Shown here: positions 25,131 to 33,074 of the stretch, one piece after another | How positions within the stretch are numbered: the stretch's first letter is position 1 | Layout of the letters: the number at the start of each line of letters is the position of its first letter | Source of the DNA: JBBQUN01 sp963717115 | Lineage (GTDB): Bacteria > Actinomycetota > Acidimicrobiia > Acidimicrobiales > SZUA-35 | Reading direction: 5' to 3' | Length of the DNA: 64,000 bases | NCBI GenBank assembly: GCA_963717115.1 | Contig: CAVQVO010000020.1 | Span: forward strand, 682,001-746,000 | The notes under the pieces: model-generated | What the model was told of the DNA's origin: nothing | Seen by the model: only the letters and a program-made list of their open reading frames with translations | The model's database searches: none | Made by a program: the position numbers and the translations under genes

Positions 25131-26105
25131 ATGACTCGTGTCTTCAGCGGAATCCAGCCCTCGGGGGCGGTTCACCTCGGCAACCACCTGGGAGCCCTGC
25201 GCAACTGGGAGTCGATGCAGCACGACCACGATGCGGTCTACTGCATCGTCGACCTCCACGCGCTGACGCTGCCCAAGGAACCGGGCGAGATCCGCCAGGG
25301 CAGCCTCGACATCGCTCGCATCCTCCTCGCCATCGGCATCGATCCCGACCGCTCCACCCTGTTCCTGCAGTCCCAGGTCCCCGAGCACGCCGAATTGGGC
25401 TGGCTCATGCAGACCACCGTCTCCTACGGCGAGCTCAGCCGAATGACCCAGTTCAAGGACAAGTCCGACCGCTCCACCGGGTTCGTCTCCGCGGCCCTGT
25501 TCACCTATCCGGCGCTCCAGGCCGCCGACATCCTGCTCTACGACACCGACGTCGTCCCCGTCGGTGACGATCAGCGTCAGCATCTCGAGCTGACCCGAGA
25601 CGCCGCCATGCGGTTCAACTCCCGCTACGGCGACACCTTCGTCGTTCCCGAACACCGCATCCCGGCCGCCGGGGCCCGAATCATGGATCTGCAGCGTCCC
25701 GACAACAAGATGTCGAAGTCGATCGACTCCCCGATGGGGACGGTCGGCCTGATGGACACCCCGAACGAGATCGAGAAGAAGTTCAAACGGGCCGTGACCG
25801 ACAACGACGGTGAGGTCCGCTACGACCCGGTGGCGAAACCGGGCGTCTCCAACCTCCTCGAGATCCTCGCTGCAGCCACCGATGGTGACCCTCGAGCCCT
25901 GGCCGAGGGTTACACCCAATACGGCCCCCTGAAGGCCGACGTCGCCGCCGCCGTCATCGAGCTCCTCGCCCCGATCCAGCAGCGAGTGGCCACCCTCGAC
26001 GACGCCACGGTGCAGGCCGTGCTGGCCGCCGGGGCCGCCAAGGCCGCCGCCCTCGCCGTACCGGTGATGGCCCGGGCGAGAACCGCTGCGGGGCTGTTGA
26101 CCTGA
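25131..26105 (+). CDS. trpS: Tryptophanyl-tRNA synthetase
   Basis: This 324-residue class I synthetase has the HIGH-equivalent PSGAVHLGNHLGA at residues 11-23, the DLHALTLP block, and the KMSKS loop intact as DNKMSKSIDSP. It charges tRNA-Trp. Length is normal for the bacterial enzyme. It is divergent from scpA across 109 bases, and both genes have leaderless-type promoters. Confidence 0.97.
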   Translation: MTRVFSGIQPSGAVHLGNHLGALRNWESMQHDHDAVYCIVDLHALTLPKEPGEIRQGSLDIARILLAIGIDPDRSTLFLQSQVPEHAELGWLMQTTVSYGELSRMTQFKDKSDRSTGFVSAALFTYPALQAADILLYDTDVVPVGDDQRQHLELTRDAAMRFNSRYGDTFVVPEHRIPAAGARIMDLQRPDNKMSKSIDSPMGTVGLMDTPNEIEKKFKRAVTDNDGEVRYDPVAKPGVSNLLEILAAATDGDPRALAEGYTQYGPLKADVAAAVIELLAPIQQRVATLDDATVQAVLAAGAAKAAALAVPVMARARTAAGLLT

Positions 26106-26191
26106 CGGACCCGCATGTCGGCTCCGTGACAGCCTGGTAACGCACATCGACTTGAACAGCAAATCGAGGGTGAATCCGTTAGCGTGTCCCT

Positions 26192-26210
26192 CGGTCTCAA
26201 GCCGAGACCG
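26192..26210 (+). promoter_or_regulatory. 5' leader hairpin before the ABC binding-protein gene
   Basis: CGGTCTC-AAGCC-GAGACCG gives a perfect seven-pair stem in the leader, about 30 bases before the start codon and just before a strong ribosome binding site (GAGGAGAGG at about 26227-26235). This is one of the few genes here with a clear Shine-Dalgarno sequence and an apparent structured leader. Confidence 0.4.
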
Positions 26211-26242
26211 TGTCTCGTACACGAACGAGGAGAGGTATACGC

Positions 26243-27637
26243 ATGACGAAGACGAGCCTGACCAGGCTTCTGGCGCTGCTTGCGGCGCTGGCGTTGACTG
26301 CCGGCGCCTGTGGCGGGAGTGACTCGGAGGGAACCGACACCGGGACCGACGAGGAAACCACCACCACCGAGGCCATGGAGGAGGAAGACGACACCGCCAC
26401 CACCGAGGCGATGGAAGAAGAAGAAGACGACGGAGCCATGGAAGAGTCGGCCACCGTCGAAGCCGCTCCGAGCTGCACCGGCCAGTCCGACGGTGTCCTC
26501 ACCATCGGCGGCCTCCTGCCCCAGACCGGCAACCTGGCCTTCCTCGGCCCGCCCGAAGAGGCCGGCGCCGCCTTGGCCATCGAAGACATCAACGCCGCCG
26601 GCGGCGTGCTGGGCGAAGACGCCGTCTTCCTGCCCGGTGACTCCTCCGACAATGGCGACGTCGCCAACCAGACCGTCGACCGTGCCCTCTCCGAAGGAGC
26701 CGACGCCATGCTGGGCGCCGCCTCGTCCGGTGTCTCCAAGACCGTGATCGACAAGATCACCGGTGCCTGCGTGATCCACTTCTCGCCGGCCAACACCGCT
26801 CCGGACTTCACCACCTACGCCGACGACGACCTGTACTTCCGTACCGCGCCGTCCGACGTGCTCCAGGGCAAGGTCCTCTCGGACCTGATCCTCGAAGAGG
26901 GTTCCACCACCGTGGCCCTCTTGGCGCTGCAGGATCCCTATGGCGAGGGCCTCCTCAAGTACACCAAGGAGCCGCTCGAGGCTGCCGGTGCCGAGATCCT
27001 CACCGATTTCGTCTACGACCCCAAGGCCCAGAGCTTCGACGCTGAGGTCCAGCAGGTCGTCACCGCCGCTCCCGAGGCCGTCGTGGTCATCGGGTTCGAC
27101 GAGACCGCCTCGATCCTCACGGGTCTCTTCGAAGCCGGGATCACCCCCGACAACACGAAGATCTACCTGGTCGACGGCAACATCGGGAACGCCCTGGGCG
27201 AGAAGTTCTCCGAGGCCGGCGTGCTCGCCGGTATCAAGGGAACCCTCCCGGCCGCCGAGATCACCGACGACTTCAAGGATCGTCTGCTCGGCGTCGATTC
27301 TGCGCTCGTCGACTTCAGCTACGGCCCCGAGACCTATGACGCCGTGATCATCATGGCCCTGGCCGCCGAGGCCGCCGGCTCCGACGATCCGGCCCAGATT
27401 GCTGCCCGCATCAACGGCGTCACCCGTGACGGCGAGAAGTGCACCAGCTATGCCGACTGCAAGGCGCTCATCGAGGCCGGCACCGACATCGACTACGACG
27501 GCCCCTCCGGTCCCCAGGCCTTCGGCCCGGCCGGTGAGCCGACCGAAGCCAGCTTCGCCATCTTGAGCTACGCCTCGGACGCCAACACCATCGACGACTC
27601 CCTGACGGTCTACAAGTTCGCCGCCATCGAGGGTTGA
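26243..27637 (+). CDS. ABC transporter substrate-binding lipoprotein, branched-chain amino-acid (LivJ/K-like) type
   Basis: The protein has 464 residues. A signal peptide (residues 1-22) ends before Cys23 in LTAGAC, so a lipid anchor is likely. Residues 28-72 form an acidic, Thr-rich linker with the repeated unit TTTEAMEEE/TTEAMEEEED. The periplasmic-binding fold of type I (Leu/Ile/Val-binding family) follows from about 75: GVLTIGGLLPQTGNLAFLGPP, AGAALAIEDINAAGGVL, and VIGFDETASILTGL. A strong GAGGAGAGG ribosome site precedes the ATG. The permease and ATPase genes converge on it from the opposite strand. The ligand could be amino acids, amides or other small organics. Confidence 0.92.
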   Translation: MTKTSLTRLLALLAALALTAGACGGSDSEGTDTGTDEETTTTEAMEEEDDTATTEAMEEEEDDGAMEESATVEAAPSCTGQSDGVLTIGGLLPQTGNLAFLGPPEEAGAALAIEDINAAGGVLGEDAVFLPGDSSDNGDVANQTVDRALSEGADAMLGAASSGVSKTVIDKITGACVIHFSPANTAPDFTTYADDDLYFRTAPSDVLQGKVLSDLILEEGSTTVALLALQDPYGEGLLKYTKEPLEAAGAEILTDFVYDPKAQSFDAEVQQVVTAAPEAVVVIGFDETASILTGLFEAGITPDNTKIYLVDGNIGNALGEKFSEAGVLAGIKGTLPAAEITDDFKDRLLGVDSALVDFSYGPETYDAVIIMALAAEAAGSDDPAQIAARINGVTRDGEKCTSYADCKALIEAGTDIDYDGPSGPQAFGPAGEPTEASFAILSYASDANTIDDSLTVYKFAAIEG

Positions 27638-27669
27638 TCACCGATCGGTTCATCTGAACCATCGTGTTT

Positions 27670-27720
27670 CGAACGGTCCCGGGTCGCAGGAGCACACGCT
27701 CCTCGGCCCGGGACCGTTCG
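27670..27720. terminator. Long bidirectional hairpin between convergent ABC genes
   Basis: A perfect 14-base inverted repeat (arms CGAACGGTCCCGGG and CCCGGGACCGTTCG, 27670-27683 and 27707-27720) encloses a second hairpin, AGGAGC-ACAC-GCTCCT (27688-27703). It lies between the binding-protein stop and the livF stop, which fits a terminator working in both directions. A T-run is absent on both strands. Confidence 0.65.
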
Positions 27721-27770
27721 CGTCCGTCGACCCCGCATCCCGACCACCGGTCGAGGGTCCATGGTCCGGG

Positions 27771-27800
27771 GTCCGGGGACCGGCCGGCCGTACCCCGGAC
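27771..27800. repeat. Second GC-rich inverted repeat downstream of livF
   Basis: GTCCGGGG and CCCCGGAC (eight-base arms) flank a GGCCGGCC-containing loop. It probably adds to termination between the convergent genes. The remaining bases to 27864 hold a weaker TCGACCACGAGTCGA-type repeat and no gene. Confidence 0.4.
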
Positions 27801-27864
27801 GCGACGACGCCCCACCATCGACTCGTGGTCGAGGGTGAGGCGTCGAGGCGGCGATGCGGCCGGC

Positions 27865-28614
27865 TCAGTGGGCCTTGGCGAGGGTCCCCAGATAGAGCTC
27901 GATGACCTTGGGATCGGTCAGGAGATTGCGGCCGGTGTCGGTGTAGGCGTTGGTCCCCTGGTCGAGGACGTAGCCCCGATCACAGATCTGCAGGCAGCGA
28001 GAGGCATTCTGCTCGACCATGATCACCGAGACACCGGTGGCGTTGATGTTCTTGGTGTTGATGAACACCTGGTCCTGCAGCGCCGGCGACAGACCGGCCG
28101 ACGGCTCGTCGAGCAGGATCACCTTCGGATCCATGATCAGCGCCCGGCCCATGGCGAGCATCTGACGTTCGCCACCCGACAGGGCACCGGCCCGCTGGTC
28201 GGCGCGCTCCATGAGTCGGGGGAACATGTCGCCGATGACATCCAACCGGTCGTCGAACTTCCTCGGTTCGAGGTAGGCCCCCATCTCGAGGTTCTCGCGA
28301 ACCGTCAGACTCGGGAACACGTTGTTGTTCTGCGGGACGTACCCGATCCCCCGTTCGACCAGGGCATGGGCCTTGGTGTTGGTGATCTCGGCGCCCTCGA
28401 ACATCACCCGACCCGAGCGGATCTTGACCAGCCCGAACAGCGACTTCAGCAGGGTCGACTTCCCGGCGCCGTTGGGGCCGATGATGGCCACCAGCTCGCC
28501 GGGCGAGAGCTCGAGCGAGCACTCGTTCAGGATGTCGACGTCGGAGCTGTAGCCACCGGTGATCCGGTCGACGTGGATCAGCAGATCGTCTCGGACCGGG
28601 GCCGAATCGCTCAT
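27865..28614 (-). CDS. livF: Branched-chain amino-acid-type ABC transporter ATP-binding protein LivF
   Basis: This 249-residue ATPase has Walker A GPNGAGKSTLLKSLFG, the LivF-typical YVPQNNNVFPSLTVRENLEMG stretch, signature LSGGERQMLAMG and Walker B VILLDEPSAGLSP. It is one of the two nucleotide-binding subunits powering the LivHM channel. Its start overlaps the livG stop by four bases (28611-28614). Confidence 0.95.
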   Translation of the reverse strand: MSDSAPVRDDLLIHVDRITGGYSSDVDILNECSLELSPGELVAIIGPNGAGKSTLLKSLFGLVKIRSGRVMFEGAEITNTKAHALVERGIGYVPQNNNVFPSLTVRENLEMGAYLEPRKFDDRLDVIGDMFPRLMERADQRAGALSGGERQMLAMGRALIMDPKVILLDEPSAGLSPALQDQVFINTKNINATGVSVIMVEQNASRCLQICDRGYVLDQGTNAYTDTGRNLLTDPKVIELYLGTLAKAH

Positions 28615-29513
28615 TGGTCGTCGTCTCCGAAGTCGAGGGGCTTGTCGTGCGAGGACCCGAGGTAGGCGTCGATCACCTGCTTGTTGGCACCGATGGCCGA
28701 GTGCGGCCCCTCGGCGATGACCGACCCCTCGGCCATGACCACGACCCAGTCGCTGATGTCACGGACCACGTCCATGTCGTGCTCGACGAACACGACCGTT
28801 CGCCCCTCGTCACGCAGTCCCTTGACGTGTTCGAGCAACGACTGGGTCAGCGCCGGGTTCACCCCGGCCATCGGCTCGTCGAGCATGATCAGCTTCGGAT
28901 CGGTCATGAGCGCCCGAGCCATCTCGAGGAGCTTGCGCTGGCCTCCCGAGAGCGTGCCCGCGAACTCCTCGCGCATGTGATCGAGCTTGAATCGCCCGAG
29001 CAGTTCGTCGGCCCGAACGGTGTTCTCGGCTTCCTGGGGGGCCCACAGCGGCTTGAGCAGCCCCCGGAACATGTTCTCGCCGCGTTGCTTCGACGCGCCG
29101 AGCAGCATGTTGTCGATGACCTTCATCTTCGACAGCGCCTTGGTGAGCTGGAACGTGCGGACCATGCCCCGGCGGGCCACCTGATGGGCGGGGATGCGAC
29201 CCAACGGTTTGCCGTCGAAGGTCCAGGTGCCGGTGTCGGGCTCGTCGAAGCCGGTCATCAGGTTGAAGAAGGTGGTCTTGCCTGCGCCGTTGGGGCCGAT
29301 CAGACCCGTGATGATGCCACGCTGGATCTCGAGGTGCTCGACGTCGACGGCCTTGAGACCGCCGAAGCTTCGGGTGATGTGGTCGGCCACGAGGATCGGG
29401 TCGGGTTTGGCCGAACCCGGCTGTTCAGGGACACCTCGCAGAGCTGCCGCCGCCGGGATCTCGGTGGCGACGGCTCCCGAGTCGTGGTCGGTCATCGGGG
29501 AATCATCGGGCAT
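28611..29513 (-). CDS. livG: Branched-chain amino-acid-type ABC transporter ATP-binding protein LivG
   Basis: The 300-residue ATPase has Walker A GPNGAGKTTFFNLMTG, the LivG-specific GMVRTFQLTKALSKMKV segment, signature LSGGQRKLLEMAR and Walker B LIMLDEPMAGVNP. About 40 N-terminal residues precede the usual start. The ATG at 29513 overlaps livM by 11 bases; a second ATG at 29495 would avoid the overlap. Confidence 0.95.
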   Translation of the reverse strand: MPDDSPMTDHDSGAVATEIPAAAALRGVPEQPGSAKPDPILVADHITRSFGGLKAVDVEHLEIQRGIITGLIGPNGAGKTTFFNLMTGFDEPDTGTWTFDGKPLGRIPAHQVARRGMVRTFQLTKALSKMKVIDNMLLGASKQRGENMFRGLLKPLWAPQEAENTVRADELLGRFKLDHMREEFAGTLSGGQRKLLEMARALMTDPKLIMLDEPMAGVNPALTQSLLEHVKGLRDEGRTVVFVEHDMDVVRDISDWVVVMAEGSVIAEGPHSAIGANKQVIDAYLGSSHDKPLDFGDDDQ

Positions 29514-30510
29514 CGAGGGCCATCTCCTTGCGATCGCCGAACAGGCCTTGGGGACGGAACACCATGAGCACGATCAACCCCAAACCGACGAGGATGAACC
29601 GGACCTGCCCGACCTGGACACCGTCCATGAGCCACTCCGGGATCTTGTTGGCCGATTCGGCCTGACGCAGGAACGAGTCGGTGAACGCGAGCAGCGACGA
29701 GAACAACATCGAGCCGATGACCGGTGACCACAGCTTGCCCGTACCGCCCAGGATCACGGCGACCCAGATGAAGAAGGTCTTCGGCGTCCCGAGGTCCTGC
29801 GGGCTGGGCTGGACCGACGACTGGGTCAGGGCGAACATCATGCCACCCATCGCCCCGAACAGTCCGCCGAGCACCAGGCTCTGCATCTTGATGCTGTAGG
29901 CGTTCTTGCCGAGCGCCCGAGCGGCGTCTTCGTCTTCGCGAACGGCCTTGAGCACCCGTCCCCAGGGGCTGCGCATCACGAGATAGACGAACCCGACCGA
30001 TGCCAGGACCAGTCCCCAGCCCACCAGGAGGGCCCAGGCCTCGTCGGCCCGGTAGTCGAGCACGAACACGCCGAGGTCGATCGAGAAACCGTCGTTGAAC
30101 GGGTTCATGCTGCGGAAGCCCTGGGTGAACTCGTTGATGCCGTTCGACCCGCCGGTGTAGTTCCGCAGCGAGGTGGCACGGACCACGATGCGCAGGATCT
30201 CGGCTGCGGCGATCGTGACGATGGCCAGGTAATCGGCCCGTAACCGTAGGGTCGGAATGCCCAGCAACAGGGCGAACACGACGGAGGCGGCCAGACCCAT
30301 CAGCACGGCAGGGAACAGCGGCCAGCCGTAGAAGAAGATCGGGATGGCCATGCCGTAGGCGCCGCAGGCGAGGAAGCCGGCCATGCCGAAGTTGAGCAGG
30401 CCGGTGTAGCCGAAGTGGATGTTGAGCCCGATGGCGGCAAGGGCGAAGTACATCGCCTGGGTGCCGAACAGCTGGGTGATCGTGTTGTCGAGAATGTTGG
30501 CCCAGTTCAT
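29503..30510 (-). CDS. livM: Branched-chain amino-acid-type ABC transporter permease LivM
   Basis: The 335-residue integral membrane protein has about eight to ten helices and the LivM signatures GYTGLLNFGMAGFLACGAYG and LRADYLAIVTIAAAEILRI. The cytoplasmic coupling stretch SPWGRVLKAVREDEDAARALG contacts the ATPases. The ATG at 30510 lies four bases after the livH stop. Confidence 0.94.
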   Translation of the reverse strand: MNWANILDNTITQLFGTQAMYFALAAIGLNIHFGYTGLLNFGMAGFLACGAYGMAIPIFFYGWPLFPAVLMGLAASVVFALLLGIPTLRLRADYLAIVTIAAAEILRIVVRATSLRNYTGGSNGINEFTQGFRSMNPFNDGFSIDLGVFVLDYRADEAWALLVGWGLVLASVGFVYLVMRSPWGRVLKAVREDEDAARALGKNAYSIKMQSLVLGGLFGAMGGMMFALTQSSVQPSPQDLGTPKTFFIWVAVILGGTGKLWSPVIGSMLFSSLLAFTDSFLRQAESANKIPEWLMDGVQVGQVRFILVGLGLIVLMVFRPQGLFGDRKEMALDAR

Positions 30511-30514
30511 CTGA

Positions 30515-31851
30515 TCAGCCGATCCGTTCCTTGCGTCCGAGGAGCCCTTGGGGCCTGACCAACAAGATGAGCACCAGCACCAGGAGGGCACCGACGTTCT
30601 TCAGCTCGGTGGGCAGGCCTCTTCCGCCGAATTGCACGGTCGAGACGTTGACCAGCAGGCCGATCAACAGGCTGCCGAGCAGGGGGCCGTAGGCGGTGCC
30701 GAGGCCACCGAGTGTGACGGCGGCGAACATCAGCAGGAGCAATTCGAAGCCCATGTCCCACGAAACACCCTGGTCGAGGCCGAAGAGCACGCCACCGAGG
30801 CCGGCAGAGTCCGCCACCGACGATCCACACGGTGAGGATGACCCGCTCGACGTCGATCCCGGAGGACTCGGCCAGGTCCTTGTTGTCGGAGACGGCACGC
30901 ATGGCCTTGCCGATGCGGGTCCGTTGCACCGCCGTTGCCACGAGCACCAGCGCGATGAGGGAGAGCGCCATGATGATCAGTTCACGATTGACCACCGTGA
31001 TCGGCCCGAAGGATTTGCCCTTCTGGAGGGCGAACTGCTCGTAGCGTTCCTTTCGGCCACCGGCATAGAACAACATGATGTAACGAGCGAGGATGCTCAG
31101 GCCGATCGAGATGACGAGCTGGGCGATCAACCCGGTGCCCCGGGCTCGCAGCGGTCGCCACAACAGTCGCTCGTTGCCCGCAGCGGCGACGGCGGTCGCA
31201 GCGACGGCCAGGAAGCCGGCCAGGATGATGTGCAGACCGCCACGGGTTGAGGAGGAGGGCGAACAGTGCTCCGAAGGTGACCAGTTCGCCGTGGGCGAAG
31301 TTGGTGAGCCCGGTCGTGCCGAAGATCAGCGACAGGCCGATCGAGCACATGGCGATGATCATGCCGAACTTGATGCCGTCGAAGGTCAGCTGGGCGAGTT
31401 CGCTGCCGAAGCTCCCGGTGGCCGACCCGCCGCCGTCGCCCTCGACCAGGGGGAACAGGACCGGGCGCTTCTGGTTGGCGTTGGCCGTGATCTCGCGGGT
31501 CGTGGTCTCGGGGTCTCGCAGGGCAACGCCCTCGGGGAAGGTGTCGGTGACGATCTCGGCGACGTAGGTGCCCGGACCGGGAAGGTCGATGGCGATCGAT
31601 CCGTCCTCGCCCGAGGCGCCGACCGCCACCTCGTTGCCGTCGGCGTCGAGAATTCGGATCTCGACTCCGGCCACCGGCACCTTGCCGTCGGGACCGTTGT
31701 AGGACAGCGTGCCGGTCACGCCCTCGGGGGCGCCTTGGGCGCCCACCGGGCCGACGCCGAACATCGCGCCCCCGAAAACCGTGAGGAGCAGGAGAAACAC
31801 CCAACCTGCGGCGCCGAATCGGATGGGTCTCTTCGCTCGTCGGCTCGTCAC
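30515..31851 (-). CDS. livH: LivH-type ABC permease with an N-terminal secreted beta-sandwich domain (frameshifted as read)
   Basis: The product is about 445 residues. Residues 10-38 look like a signal/anchor helix ending GVGPVGAQGAPEG. Residues 40-140 form a carboxypeptidase-regulatory/CNA-B-like beta domain (GTLSYNGPDGKVPVAGVEI, GEDGSIAIDLPGPGTYV). The permease begins near 150 with IKFGMIIAMCSIGLSLIFGT and GLTNFAHGELVTFGA. The frame breaks near 31248 and near 30812, each by one extra base, and the protein resumes each time with normal LivH sequence (HIILAGFLAV, then SAGLGGVLFGLDQG). These look like assembly insertions. The GTG start is nine bases after a TATACT -10 element. A fused extracellular domain on LivH is not the textbook architecture. 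Confidence 0.88.
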
Positions 31852-31860
31852 AGGGACCGC

Positions 31861-31866
31861 AGTATA
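31861..31866 (-). promoter_or_regulatory. -10 element TATACT upstream of livH
   Basis: TATACT is followed by nine bases and the GTG start of livH. It is the only likely promoter of the livH-M-G-F transcript. Confidence 0.45.
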
Positions 31867-31979
31867 GGTCCAGTGGCCCAGTCGGATTCAAGGGTTGTTC
31901 GCGCATTTGTCAAATCGGCGGCGGGCGACGTCGGTCACTCGCTCACGATCGATCGGCGCGCCCGACCGGCGCGGGTCGG

Positions 31980-32498
31980 TCAATCGCCGTCGCAGGCCGA
32001 GAGGACCGATCCGATCCGGGCATCGACCCGCCAGGCGTCGGGCGGCCGGTGGTGATCGGCGGCCCAGCCGACCGTGAGCGGGTCGGACCCCGCCTCGGCC
32101 AGGAGTTCGGCCCCGAGCTCGGGATGCAGCCGGTAGTGCGCGAGACGCCGCCAGGGTCGGCCCCGCTCGAGCCAGTCGGTTGCCCGGCCGTGATCGGCCA
32201 CCGCCCAGACGAGGGTGGCGGCCACCCGGGCCGGGGTCCGGTAGCCGCTGATCACCTTCCCGCAGTCGTGGAGCAGGGCCGCGGCGACCACCGCCCGATC
32301 GGTGTCGGGACCGAGTTCGGCGACGACAGCACGGGCCACGCCGACGGCATGGCGGCGATCGGGGTTCGACAAGCGCTCCCAGATCCGCCGTTCCCCGTCG
32401 ATCAACTGGGCTCGTACCCAGGCCTCGTCGATCGGCGACGGCGGGCCGGGTCGGAGCGACCCGAGGAAGCGGAGGGCGAGGTGCGCGGCACTCGCCAC
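31980..32498 (-). CDS. HD-domain phosphohydrolase-like protein
   Basis: The 172-residue protein has an HD-domain core: RRHAVGVARAV (first His), ALLHDCGKV (the HD pair) and later GWAADHHRPPD. HD proteins hydrolyse nucleotides or cyclic dinucleotides using bound metal; the substrate here is not predictable. It is encoded three bases downstream of the NUDIX gene on the same strand and probably belongs to the pyrG-NUDIX-HD transcript. Confidence 0.85.
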   Translation of the reverse strand: MASAAHLALRFLGSLRPGPPSPIDEAWVRAQLIDGERRIWERLSNPDRRHAVGVARAVVAELGPDTDRAVVAAALLHDCGKVISGYRTPARVAATLVWAVADHGRATDWLERGRPWRRLAHYRLHPELGAELLAEAGSDPLTVGWAADHHRPPDAWRVDARIGSVLSACDGD

Positions 32499-32501
32499 GG
32501 C

Positions 32502-33074
32502 TCAACGTCCGAGACGACGGGCGGCGGCCAGGATCGCCGCGATCGACTTGCCGTCGGTGATGGTGCCATCGAGCGCCATGGCGATGGCGAGGTCGAACGG
32601 CACCTTCTCGACCAGCATGTGCTCCTCTTCGAGCCCGTCGGCCTCGCTCGGGACCTCGATGAGGTCGGTGGCGAGATAGATGTACTGGATCTCGTCGCAG
32701 AAGCCCGGCGAATGGTGGAACCGCAGCAGCAGCTCCAACGACCCCGGCCGTCGGCCGATCTCTTCGGCCAGTTCCCGCACGATCGCCGGTTCGGGATCCT
32801 CGCCGTCGACGTCGAGCTTGCCGGCCGGGACCTCCCACAGATCGCCATCGATTGGCGCCCGGTACTGGCGGACGAGGAAGATCGCATCGTCCTCGACGGC
32901 CACCGCCGACACCGCTCCGGGGTGCCGGACCACGTCACGCCGGATCGATTCCCCGCCCGGGCCTTCGAACCAACCGTCGTAGAATCCGACGACGGCTCCC
33001 TGGTGGACCAGTTCGTCGCGAACATGGCGAAAGGCCGACGCCGGGGCGTCGAAACCGGCCGGCCGTCCGGTCAC
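32502..33074 (-). CDS. NUDIX hydrolase, ADP-ribose pyrophosphatase-like
   Basis: From the GTG at 33074 the protein has 190 residues. The NUDIX box runs from about 90 to 112 (GKLDVDGEDPEPAIVRELAEEIG), preceded by LVRQYRAPIDGDLWEVPAGK as in ADP-ribose pyrophosphatases. FHHSPGFCDE follows the box. GTG is chosen because it overlaps the pyrG stop (GTGA), as in other junctions here; the frame itself is open much further upstream inside pyrG. Confidence 0.9.
   Translation of the reverse strand: MTGRPAGFDAPASAFRHVRDELVHQGAVVGFYDGWFEGPGGESIRRDVVRHPGAVSAVAVEDDAIFLVRQYRAPIDGDLWEVPAGKLDVDGEDPEPAIVRELAEEIGRRPGSLELLLRFHHSPGFCDEIQYIYLATDLIEVPSEADGLEEEHMLVEKVPFDLAIAMALDGTITDGKSIAAILAAARRLGR

Noticed and set aside
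30507..31851. livH as programmed ribosomal frameshifting
   Set aside because: No slippery heptamer with a downstream structure is apparent, and the same one-base gains occur in unrelated genes, so a sequence error explains all of them more simply.
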